Of a DNA stretch of 64,000 bases, positions 52,153-62,880 are shown one piece after another (within the stretch, counting starts at the first letter, position 1; each line of letters begins with the position of its first letter). The translations under genes and the position numbers were made by a program. The DNA lies in NCBI RefSeq assembly GCF_035582795.1, contig NC_134368.1, positions 34,842,501 to 34,906,500 on the forward strand, written 5' to 3'. The notes below the pieces were generated by a model. The model was not told the origin of the DNA. It was given only the letters and a program-made list of their open reading frames with translations, and did no database searches. The DNA comes from Mycteria americana. Its lineage: Eukaryota; Chordata; Aves; Ciconiiformes; Ciconiidae.

Positions 52153-55100
52153 CTGGTGGAAACGTAAAGGAAAACAGAAATAAGCCCTCCTGTCGAAAAA
52201 TCCCAAGCATTTGTAGTTTCTGTGCGAGTCAAAAATTTCGCCATGTTGGTAACAGCCCAGTTTGACAGCTGCAAAAATTTGCATTTGCGGACTTCAGTGT
52301 GCCTAAACAATAACAGTTTCATTAGGGCACAACTGCTCTTAGCTTCCTTGAAACAAAAGTTCTTTTTGTTGTTTCCACATGTTTTCTGACATTACTAGCT
52401 CTCTGAGTTTTACCTGCTAATCTGTTTCACTGGAGAATTATTCCAGAGTTGTTCAGGTCATGTGTGGCAGCAGGGCATACACCAAGCAAAACTCTGGGAA
52501 AGAAATACTATGCTGCTTTTTGTTGTTCCAGAGTAGCCCCTTGTAAGTTTTCCAGTTACCCCACAAGGTGTTATGTATGACAAAACTTGAATACCACCAT
52601 CAGTTTGCCTATTCAGCTGTGGGCTTCTATTTACAAATAGTTTAAATCTGACAGCTAATTAAACATATGTATACCAATTCACTGGATCATCGGAGCTGGC
52701 ATTTTATTTGACTATAAAAAGTACATTCTTTCTTTGGCTCTTTAACACACTGAAGCAGAAATGCTGTTACAGTTTATCAAACACAGTGGTTAAAACAAAC
52801 AAACAAACAAAAACCCTAGCAAAACCCAAAGGCTTGAATAGGTACCAGCACAACCTTCATACTCATTTGATTTCTACAAGAAAGGAGTTTAGATCCTTAT
52901 GTGACCATATGGAGAGCAAAACGGTTGTTTCTTCTGCAGCACATTGTAAAGAATCGGCTTGGTTTATCTGCCAATTCAGTATTTTGTTTTAAGTGCTGTT
53001 AATATCTAGCTGTCGAACACCATGATGGATTTCAAAAGCAGACTTCAGAAAATATGCAAACAGAAAACAGTCCAAATGAACCTTATGGATATTATTACTG
53101 GCAAATCTTGGTCTCTGGCTTTGCTTACACTTACATTAACAACAGTTTTGGAGAACTGAAATAAAAACCGTGATAAAAGCCTTATAGGAAAGTTCTCATA
53201 TATATATATATGCTTATTCATTTCTTACAATTTTTAAGGTCAGTTTTGGTAATGTGTTGGCTGAAAGCTTATAAACTGCAGATATCAAAAGTGACTTTGT
53301 TTTTGAGAATGATAAGCTTGTATCAGAGCTGACGTAGTCTTTCTAGCCATACAAGTTCTGCGTTGAGCAGGCACTCAGTCTACTTTGAATCAAAACACAG
53401 ATTTCATTAGAAGAATCGTAATTGCTAAGAGGTATCTAGATCAACTGGACCCCTTCTTTTACTTCCTTTGATGGAAGCAGGCAAAACATGTCAAGAGCAA
53501 CATGAGCCAGTAACAACTCTAATTAGTGCTGGGAGGCACTAATAGCAAAAATAGACAGTATTCTGTAACTGACTGGATGCAATCTGAAGTAACTGGACAT
53601 ACTAAAGAAACAACTGGCATGTGATTACTGATATGATATTCTGAAGCAACAGTCATTATCCACGAGTCAATAAACACCTTAAAGTTAATCTATGTTCCTC
53701 CTTTCTTTCTGATAGGCTAATTTTTAAAGTAAAAAACTGCACTGCAATAGTTTAAAAAGTTCAGTCCAACCTGTGGACATTTTATCTGAATTCTATATTA
53801 AGTGTATGACAGATGCGGAGAGATGGAGTTGATTCGCTGAGGAACTGTTTGAATTCTGCCTGGACTTAGTGACTCCAGTACGGCCCCACATGGATGTAGC
53901 TATGCTGTATCCAGTATGATTGGTGAGGCAGGAAGCGTGAGTTAGGCCCCAACTTGGTGCCTGGCAGATTCACTGTGATCATCCATGCATGGTGTAACTA
54001 AAACAGGGAGTGCTGGGGAGAGAATAAGCTCATGTCCAACTAGACTTGTTAGCTCTTTTTTTACCAGTTATGAACCTACTGACCTTTGCAATGCCCTGGA
54101 TACAGGAAAGCTTATGACCTGGGTATAGTACCCGAGTGAACCCAGCTCTGTGGATTTGTATCCAAGCTGAAAATGTCTCCTAGAGCTTTGCTTACAAAAG
54201 AATGCAGAGAGGCCATTTTCTGCAAAAGTCCAGGATAAAAAGTGCTGAGCTGGAGCAAGACCAGTGGCTTTAAACTAGAGCTGAGCTACTTCCATGTGGT
54301 CTCACTTGTGTCACATCCCTTGGTATTCACATTATCTGGGCATTTCTGTATTCCATTAGTCCAGATAGCATAGAGCTGTCTATAAAAAATTCCTTCATAG
54401 CTGGGAGCTCCTATACAAACCAGCCAAGAGCACTAATTCCTTCTATGTTTGCCAATCTGTGCATGACAAATATGTGTTCTGAGTGCTTTCCTTTCTCTGC
54501 CAGTACTGTTCTTTTGGGTAGGATTTAAGGATACTGAAATTTTCTAGTATCTTGCAGTATTCAGTTTTATGTTAGACTTAACATTAAAAAGTCGGTAGCA
54601 AGGCAGTGGAAGAACACTAGTAGTAACTAATTTTCATTATCCAGATAGACTGCCACTTTAAGAGCATGAGCTACACAGCCATAATAGGAACTAGCCTGGT
54701 AGGAGTCAGCTATCTTTAGTAGTTATGTAGCATCAACTACAAGGTATTAATAACTGTCAAGTTCTGCTGTACAGCTACTTTTGCAAAGAGGTCATTCGTT
54801 TGTCCAGACCAATCCAATATTAAAAAAAAAAAAAAAGTTTTTAAAAGGCAAAAAATGTATGCTGTTGACTAAAAGTGATTGGTGATTCACTCTTAATGAA
54901 CTCCATGGCACGGTATCAGAGTTTTATGCTACCTGAGGTCTAGATATTCTTCTCAATCCACAAAAGTTCTGATTTCATGGGAAAAGGATCTCCAACACAG
55001 TTGCCCTTCCCTTTTATATCTTAGCTTTTGTGAGAACTGCAAAAAAACTTTGTCTACATGTGATTTTTTCCATCTTTCAAACATTCAGTTGACCCACTAT

Positions 55101-58100
55101 CCATGCAAATATATTAAAATGTATTAAAATAAGTAATTAATTGTGAAACATTGAGTTAATAGCTACATCATATCAGCTAAGCCCGTCACAGACTACTTAG
55201 GGAAACAGAATTTGGAAAACGAGGAGTTAAAAAACAGGAACAAAGGATGACACAACAGAGAGAAACAATGGAACTGATCCAGCCTGGCAGCTCTTGCCAA
55301 GTGAACTGAGATCACAGTGAGAGAGTAGTATGCTTCCCTGAGTTGTATTTTAAACCTATTACACAGCTAGATTGCATAGTTTCTCTTCATGGCTATATTT
55401 ATCTAATTAATTAAGGGAAACAACATAGCTGCCTATACAGACAGTGCTAAGGCTCCCAGCTTTATCCTTTCTTTTTGAATTGGTATTTTGTATGTAAGTA
55501 GGATTTTAAAATTCTTTTACTGAACCGTATTTAAAAAAATCTTCCTCTCAGTCCAGCCATGCTCACTGACAGAAACTGAGTGGATGCATTCCCACATATT
55601 GATACAGAAGGAATAACAAGAGTGAGATGCTGTGATCTGAGGTGAAAAAAGTGAGGCTTAATAACCCAGCACTAGCTTAACTTGTCAGATATTCTGCAGT
55701 ACTGCCACATCTGGTCTAGTACAACGCAGGAGAAATGCAAGAATGAAGTACAACAGGCATACATCTGCCAACTCTACATGACCTACTTGTGTAAAAACTG
55801 ATTACCTTAAAGGGGCAGAATTATCTTCTCCTTACTGTCTGATAACAAAGATGACCAAAGCCTATGGCAAATACCATTATCACAGACCAGCTTGGGCTGT
55901 GCGGTAGGTACTGCCCCTTCTAAGGTGAGTCTCAGGCTTACCAGCACTGAGATCTCTGGTAGGGGTCAAGGGCAGATTGCAAGTACAATAAACAATGCCA
56001 ATCCTATCTTCTACTGTATGTTATTATTGTATGAATACACATGAAACACAATAGTTGACAACACTGATACAAAATCAACGTACCTGTTAAACCACCAGCC
56101 AGCCTTTTCCTCTTCAGCACAGTTCCCTTCATAGTTGTCATTGTCCCTGTCTCTAGTACTGAATTTCATTCCTCGATGATCAGCCCACCACTTTACTTCA
56201 GGATGAAATCCACCAGTAAGGGAATCACCAGCTGTGCCAGAGTATTCACCACAGCTCATCTCATAAGAATGCTAACGAAAAATATGAAGAAAGGAAAAAA
56301 AAAGAAGTAATCCAATATGTCTTTAACCTTTAGCATGTCACTTAAACACTGTGTACTAGATAATGCAGGGGTGTAAAGATGCTTACCAGGGGTAAAATTT
56401 GTCAATAACCTTATGTATAAATGACATAATAAAAACAATATTAGAGTTAGTTTGCAGTAATATCAACAAATCAGAACATCATTTACCACTATTGTTGGTA
56501 ATATCGACAAAAATAGAAAAACTGCTTTTATCCATGGCTGCTAAACTAAATGATTCATACATCTTACAGAAAGTGTGAAACTGATGTATCAATGTAAACC
56601 ACTATTATTACATATTTGAAAATACCAAGCATTTGTAAGAAAGAAAATATGGTAATAAGGTTCTACACGAACCTTTATGAAAATTAGGGAACCTCTATTT
56701 TTATTGTCTGTTTACAGAATCCACATTTTCATTAAAACCTCTAGTCATTATTTAACATTTTATTACCTCTTCACCTGCAACTCTGAATCTTGCATATTGT
56801 GCAAAACGCCGTTCTCCTTCAAAATCAGTTAGATCAATTCTTAAAGTATAGTTCCCTTAAGAAATAACAACACAAATTATTTTAGTTAAACTAGCCTATC
56901 TCACTACTTTTCAGAACAGAGTATTATATAGTAGAAGATTAAAATACTAATTATGTTTTTATCATTAATCTTATCTGTATCATCACAGCATATTTTATGT
57001 TTTTTTATCTTCTTTTTTATGCATATTAAAGCATATCTTGCTATTCTTTGTCTTTATTCACCTCCTGATTCAGCTTAGAAAATTTTAGAATTATTCCAGT
57101 ACAGATTTTCAAGTGTAGACGAAAAAAAACTAAAAAAAAAAAAAAATGGCCTTATGGGCTTTATATTTTAGTAAGGTATTTGAGGTGGTAATGAAAGGAT
57201 AGTAAGAATCAATCAATAAGCGTACACCTGAGAAAATTAGATTTTTATACTCTGAAGATAAAAGAGTTAAACTAGGACCCCATCCTGGTGGCACTGATTT
57301 CCATATGAATTAGCTCACTAAGTCAATAGGTAAGTTTTGTATATGCAGCATTCTACAGCAAAGCAGAAGTTATCTTAGACTGAGTGACTGTTGTAAAGAT
57401 GGAAATAGCTTTCTAAGACTAGCCTAATCAAGAGGACAGGCCTAAATTTACCTTCATGTAATAGCCTACGCAGTCATGTAAAGCCCTGACTAAATGAATT
57501 GGTAGAGCATACTACCTGACTCTGGACTGTTAGTGATGCTGACTGTGAAATGGGTAGAGACAATTATTTTAAGGTATACTCCTGTCTACTGTTCTCTGTT
57601 TTGCAGGGGCTCCCTGCATGCCATTGGCCCAATGACAGTTTTGAACCTTTTGTTAGAAAACATATATTCAAATGTGTTTTGTTCTGAAACTTGGAGAAGT
57701 CCATGCAGACTAACAACAGAACTCAGGATTTATGCTAACAAAAAGGGTAACAAAAAATGGCCCGTAAAAAGCAAAGAAACGGAAACAATAGAAGACTATT
57801 GTTACAATACAAATCTTACCTTGATTAGTCAAATAATGAAGATTTTTATTTCCGAGCCAATATTCACCATTTGTCAAAACAAAATTTCCAAAGCCTTCTT
57901 CATAGTCAGTCCAGACTCTGAAAAGAGTATAAATTACCAATTTATCAAAAAAGCAAGTTTGCTTGGATGTTTATTTTATCATAGAATCATAGACCACAGA
58001 ATAATTCAAATTGGAAGGAACCTCAGGAAGTAATCTAGTCCAATGTCCTGCTCAAGGCAGGGTTAGCCATGAGATCAGACCAGGTTGCTCAGGGTTTGTC

Positions 58101-61100
58101 CAGTCAGGTCTTGAAAACCTCCAAGGATGGAGACTGCACATCCTCTTTGGGCAACCTGCTGACTGTTCTCATGGTGAGAAAGTTTTTCCTTATATCCAGT
58201 CTGAAACTCTCTTGTTTCAACTTATGTACATTGTGTCTCATCCTCCCAGCAGACACCACTGTGAAGAGCCTGTTTACTCAACCAGCTCTGAAACTGCTCT
58301 GTTTTCTTAGTGACCTCCTGGTAGGTACAGGCAGGCTACTACTAGGTTCTGCAGAAGCCATCTCTTCTCCAAGCTGAACAAACCTTAGCATGTCCTCACA
58401 GGGCAAGTGCTCCAGCCCTTGATCATCTTGGTAGTCCTCTGCTAAACTCTTTGTAGGTTCATTATATATGGGAACATTAATAAATATTTTAGACTTTATT
58501 ATCTTATTTACATTGTTGATCTGCACAGAATTATTTCTATTTTTTACATGTGAAAGGCTGAATCCCACACTACACTGGTCACTGAATCCCAGTCCAAACA
58601 GTAGTCCTAAGAGGTACGTACATCCAAAGTGGTTTAAGACTAACAGATTTTAAAAACACATTAGCTCAGTCCCATCTCTGGTATAGCACAATTTACCCTA
58701 AGTGAAAACATTTTTCCTGTTTAAATCCAGGGGATCAAAGTGAATGTGTAGGTGGATCGCAACCATTGTTTCTTTATTTTCTGTGATTTTATTTCTGTGA
58801 AACTCCTGCAGCTGGATATATAATTTTGTAAATTGAGGTATTAGCTAGCTGTTTCCAGCTTTGACTTATTGACTGATTCTAACAATTTTTGAACTCATAC
58901 TGGTGCATAGTTTCAAGAATTAATGTGTATACTGAAAGCATTGAATCTTTTCCCTGTCTACAGTGGCTTTGAAACACTTTCTCAGTGGTTTTGGTTTCAT
59001 GGCATGTTCTAATGGGAAAAAAAATATGATCTATTTCCTTGGTGAGAAGCAACCATACTTCAACCAAGAGGTGAAAGTATTAGGCTGTGGACAGGCAGTC
59101 ATAACAGAAAGCAGCCTGTGTGCCTTAAGTAGCTGGTAGTCTCTGGCAAGGGAGAAGAATGAGTGGTGTGTGGTGGTAACAACCGTAAACTGCTACAGAT
59201 TGCTTCTGTAGCTTGTCTGACCATATTTTATAAAATAAGAATAGCAAAGTGTTCTTAGCTGGATTACAGTTTTTCATCCTCTCTGGGGATCGCTTCTCTA
59301 TTTCATAAGAGTATTGTAAAGTTAGTTACAGTAATTATAAACACAGGTAAGACACAAATCCACAAAAGGATGCAGATACGTGAAAAGCAAATTGGGCAAA
59401 GCGCACGTTCTAAAAACCTTCTTGCTGCTTCTAATATCTGTAAATATTTGTGGTTTTTTATATTCAAGTCTCACAGCACCAAAAATTTCACTTCTGGACA
59501 TTTCCCAAAAAATGCTTGAGTCTTGGCAAAGGCAAGGAAGTTAGGTGTCCGCAAATCAAGTTCTCACCCATCTTATCTTTCCTGGAGGCATTTTACCATG
59601 AGCTACAAATTACTCTGTGGTGGGTTTCTCTCATACTTGTTTGCTGGTATGAGATTTGCTAGGTGGTACTTCAGTTCAAGCAGATTGCTTGTATTTATAC
59701 TTTTTTAGATTTTTACTATTTGCAAAAGGCAAGGTAGTCCTTTACTTGAGAGTTCCTGCTCCAACAATTGTTAATGCATTTGACGTTGAGGTGTCCTCAT
59801 GTAAAATGCACAAGCTGTCAGAAAAAGATTAGAAGAGATATCTCCCAGAAGAGAGACAGAGCCAGAAGTATCTCATCTGGAGGCTGTCCCACAGAATAAC
59901 CATTCCTCTCTTTTAATCTGAGATAACAATATAACACTGAAGTTATATTGAGTTTAGAGTTATATATAACTCTAAACTTATTAATATAACTCTAAAGTTA
60001 AGATTTAACTTAGCTCTGTCTGGTTTAATGTGTCTCCACTTTGTTTCCAATTTTAATGACTAAGTCTAGTACCTACCTATCAAAATTCTGGCTGCCATCA
60101 GAACGTCTCTGAAAAACAGTCCAACCACCCCCTTCAGACATGTCACAGAAGGCAAGGAATTCAGCAGGACTCTGGATTGGTTTCATCTTATAAAATCCAC
60201 TTTGCTTATGGCCATCATTGTAGATTTCGGCACAATCTGTTCACAAAACATTCATTGGACACAGTTTTTTTAGTCCTATATTACTGGCAAAATCAGAGAT
60301 CAAGTCAATAACAGAAATCAAGTCATGTCATATGAGTCACATATGCACCAGGCTAAAACAAAGGAAATACCTCTGCAAACAAATTTTTATTACTTTTGGG
60401 CATTTTCTTGTATTTGTGTTGCTTTATTGAGCTATAATTATTTTGACATTTCTTTAAAAGCATCTTTTTTCCACCATAAAATACTATCATTTTGGTTTTC
60501 ATTTGACTAGCAAAATACTTCCTCTGGTTTAAGAGGTGTCACTTTTAATTTACAATGATATAATCCACATTAGAATCCTGTTACAATCATGTAACTTCTC
60601 TACATATAAAACACATAATAACCTTTAGAAACAAACATGCACTTCTATGTCCAGAAAGTCCACAGGAGAACTACCAAAAACAAGAGTGTGGAATCACCAG
60701 TGTTAGAAAAGGGAAACAATTGCTGGACCTGATATTCTTGTCCCTTGTACCAAACAGGAGCAAAAACATATAGAAGACTACCCCCAAAAAGTGCAATGTA
60801 TGTGTAAAATGATACCACTTCGGCTTGATACCATTTACAGTCTGGTCTCCATTGGTGTTAATGACTAATCAGCATTTACAGCAATGACAAAATTCAGAGC
60901 TCATGAAAATATAACAGCAATGTAATTGTATAATCTTATCTTTTTTCCTCTAGGAGTTAAGAAATGAAAGGAGTTCTTTGTTTATATGTAATTACCATCA
61001 AGCAGTCATACAGGAAAGGCGTGTAATTTTCAACATTTCTGTTTTGCCTGGTGCAAGTAGGGCTGATTAACTGTAAGATTTTCCCTGAAACATTTATGAA

Positions 61101-62880
61101 CATGTTGGCTGAACTTCCAGGACAGTTTGGAACTTTCTGAACTATTATATATCTTCTCAGTGAAAGCGTCAGTGAAGATTAGACATAGAAAATAAACACT
61201 TTATACTGAAAACAAATAGCTATGCCAGGATTTGAATAAACTCTAATAGAAAACATGACTTAAAAAACAGCTAAGTTGTCTTTCTAGAGAATGTTTGATT
61301 GGCTTATAGAAAATAGCTTTTCTTGTCCATTATTTTCTGAGTTGGTTAGCAAAACACTTAAACATATTTTAATTTTTAGCAGGTGTATATAGTGTGGAAT
61401 TTCTCCCTCACTATCTAACCCCAAATTATCCAGCTCTGCTGACATTAAAATGCTACAGCAGTTTGAATGCAATAATGCAGTATCAACAGGGAAAAGCATT
61501 TTCCAAGCTATAAGGAAAGTGAAAAAATAATGGAAAAAAAAATCATCAGAAACTGGAACAACTTAGATCCATTATTTAGAATCACATTTTAAGAAAATAA
61601 ACTGAGGTGTATGCTAAGAAAGGACAAATACCTTTCAGCCAGATGTGGTTTTAACAATCTTTTCCAGTAACAATGAGTCAGCCATAATAATAAAAAAAAG
61701 TATTCCGGGATGCTGAATACATAAATAAATATGCAGCTAAAATTTGAAGTCAGACTTACAACTGCTTTTAATTTCATTTTAATGGTGCTTTATTATATTT
61801 GATGCCTTGCTATATGTTGTGATTTATTCCAGCAGCATAAACACTACAAGTATATTCAAACAAGGCTATTAAAAATTATAGAAGTTTAGACTCTCTAACA
61901 CTGGACAACTAGAAATGAGCACCATCCAAGAATCAGACCCCCAAATTCTATTTTCAATCCAACTATTGGTTTGTATGGTGTTTCATTATTTTAAGAGTTT
62001 GGGCCTCACTCCAGCTACTATGGGTTAACGCCCTCAGCCTTCTTCCAATGCAGAGGGACCAGATCACCACCAGAATGCTGGTGAGATTACAAAAGCAACT
62101 TCAAACCAGTATTTGAGAAGCTGTGATGTCCTGAGCTGAACCTAACTCAGTCATAATGGTGCAACATACAGAATATTATTAAAGTGAGATGCAGATGTCA
62201 TTATGCCAGGCTTATGTGTGTAAATATGGATGTCTCAGGGACTTTACAGATTGGAACAGAGTCGGTGTGTGCTTGTAACCCACACGACCCTGTGAATGTG
62301 TGAATGTGAACTGACCCTGTGGGTTAGAACTTTTTGAAATTAGTCAAAGAAGCGTGTTTGGAAATCTGTAACTGTTTATTAACATTTTGTAAATGTCTGT
62401 TATTGGCTTTTATCTGTAGTATTGCTGATATTTATTCTGAATTTATTGTTCACTGATTGTTTTTTAATTATATGCTATTAATAAATCAATAAACCACTTC
62501 AATCCTGATTTGATTTATACCGTGTGATATTAACAATTTTTCCCTGCAGCAGCAGGCCTAGGTAAAAGCTGAACACTGTGTTTTAAACAAACAATTTTCT
62601 ATGAGCTTTTAAAACGGTAAGTCAATGGACCCAATTGTGCTAAAGCTTCTGGGTATCATTACAATGAATGGAAATGAAAAGAATAGCTTCATTTCGAACC
62701 TGAATACTGTCTTTTTCCTCCCAAGTCAATGACACTGTTTTCATCTCCTCTGTCACTGTGCTGAATCTCTTTCTTCTCTAAAAGCTGTATAATTTTTAAC
62801 TGCTGCTGTTTCACACGATGTTCCAGAAGCCTCACCTGGCCCTGAAGTCGTATCTGCTCTTGAAAACAGTTCTGTAGATC
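51993..62880 (-). CDS. FGL1: Fibrinogen-like protein 1 (hepassocin), 5' partial, six exons
   Basis: Coding exons on the minus strand are 62880-62700, 60236-60077, 57917-57820, 56855-56767, 56271-56084 and 52152-51993. All junctions are GT/AG and the phases match, giving 291 residues to a TAA stop. Residues 1-45 form a Gln/Leu-rich coiled coil after an early Cys (residue 5), the likely inter-chain disulfide region. Residues 61-291 are a full fibrinogen C-terminal domain: [28 protein letters not shown], the Asp/Asn-rich calcium loop with [19 protein letters not shown], and [17 protein letters not shown] near the end. Cysteines 62/91 and 227/240 sit where the two domain disulfides belong. Similarity to human FGL1 (312 residues) is close throughout and clearly better than to the fibrinogen chains. 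In mammals FGL1 is a liver-secreted protein, a hepatocyte mitogen and a LAG-3 ligand. The signal-peptide exon is not in the recognised part, so the start is missing. Confidence 0.95.
52153..56083 (-). other. FGL1 last intron
   Basis: This 3.9-kb intron runs from donor AACAG|GTACGT to acceptor CCACCAG. It holds a short TA run near 53,205, an (AAAC) stretch near 52,796 and an A-run near 54,820. I see no coding exon and no recognised transposon in it. Confidence 0.85.
56084..56271 (-). CDS. FGL1: FGL1 coding exon with the calcium-loop region
   Basis: This 188-nt exon lies between the acceptor TTTCGTTAG and the donor AACAG|GTACGT. It encodes [19 protein letters not shown], then [28 protein letters not shown] and AGWWFN. 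The run of Asp and Asn residues is the calcium-binding loop of this domain family. Two residues differ from the human protein at normally conserved places: Cys183 (human Ile) and Arg216 (human Trp). Confidence 0.95.
56272..57819 (-). other. Two short FGL1 introns (56272-56766 and 56856-57819)
   Basis: The two introns are 495 and 964 nt long and flank the 89-nt exon at 56767-56855. They are AT-rich, with A-runs near 57,125. Nothing else is recognisable in them. Confidence 0.88.
56767..56855 (-). CDS. FGL1: FGL1 coding exon (NYTLRIDL to VAGEE)
   Basis: This 89-nt exon follows the acceptor TTCTTAAG and ends at GAG|GTAATA. It encodes [20 protein letters not shown] and then ARFRVAGEE. Human FGL1 has DYTLKIDLADFEKNSRYAQY at this place. 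The exon leaves in phase 0. Confidence 0.94.
57820..57917 (-). CDS. FGL1: FGL1 coding exon ([11 protein letters not shown] to NLHYLTNQ)
   Basis: This 98-nt exon lies between the acceptor ATACTCTTTTCAG and the donor CAAG|GTAAGA. It encodes [12 protein letters not shown], then [17 protein letters not shown], the best-conserved block of fibrinogen-related domains. The first base completes an Arg codon and the last base starts a Gly codon shared with the next exon. Confidence 0.95.
57979..58460 (-). mobile_element. CR1 LINE, 5'-truncated 3' fragment
   Basis: The plus strand begins with tcatagaatcatag, the reverse complement of the ATTCTATG-type tail that ends avian CR1 elements. It continues with the classic reverse-complement CR1 3' region: ttggaaggaacctc, tctagtccaatg, accaggttgctcag, ctccaaggatggagac, tgggcaacctg, ttcctt then atatccagtctgaa, tcttctccaagctgaacaa, and ggcaagtgctccagccc. 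The element is about 480 bp, lies in an FGL1 intron in gene orientation, and has no intact reverse transcriptase. Divergence from typical copies looks moderate, with small indels. Confidence 0.93.
59951..59978 (+). repeat. Perfect 28-bp palindrome in an FGL1 intron
   Basis: The arm AGTTTAGAGTTATA is followed with no spacer by its exact reverse complement. The palindrome begins 98 nt into the intron from the donor at 60,076. A related word (ataactctaaagtta) follows at about 59,985, so the sequence may be part of a larger decayed inverted repeat. Confidence 0.97.
60077..60236 (-). CDS. FGL1: FGL1 coding exon opening the fibrinogen domain
   Basis: This 160-nt exon follows the acceptor TTGTGAACAG and ends at AG|GTAGGT. 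It encodes the start of the fibrinogen-related domain: [40 protein letters not shown] and SDGSQNFD. The first domain disulfide pair is Cys62 and Cys91. It enters in phase 1 and leaves in phase 2. Confidence 0.95.
60237..62699 (-). other. FGL1 intron between coiled-coil and fibrinogen-domain exons
   Basis: This intron is 2,463 nt long. The part around 61,950-62,520 has an old-repeat look: GTGTGAATGTGAA-type tandem words, then overlapping AATAAA signals near 62,482-62,495. I could not assign it to a family. Confidence 0.85.
62700..62880 (-). CDS. FGL1: FGL1 coding exon with the coiled coil
   Basis: This 181-nt exon encodes 60 residues plus one base. It starts in phase 0 after a CTCTCTAG acceptor. 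It reads DLQNCFQEQ, then a heptad-like stretch rich in Leu, Gln and Lys, then [16 protein letters not shown]. The human protein has the same architecture (GDENTVIDLGSKRQYA). The donor is CAG|GTTCGA, a weak match beyond the GT, but the phase joins perfectly to the next exon (G plus AT gives Asp). Confidence 0.92.

Larger units (their letters stand above)
57918..60076 (-). other. FGL1 intron carrying the CR1 copy and a palindrome
   Basis: This 2,159-nt intron contains a CR1 LINE fragment (57979-58460) in the same orientation as the gene, and a perfect 28-bp palindrome at 59951-59978. The rest is unique AT-rich sequence. Confidence 0.88.

Noticed and set aside
57533..58033. 166-codon plus-strand open frame
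   Set aside because: It is antisense to an FGL1 exon (57820-57917) and runs into the CR1 fragment, so it is a chance frame.
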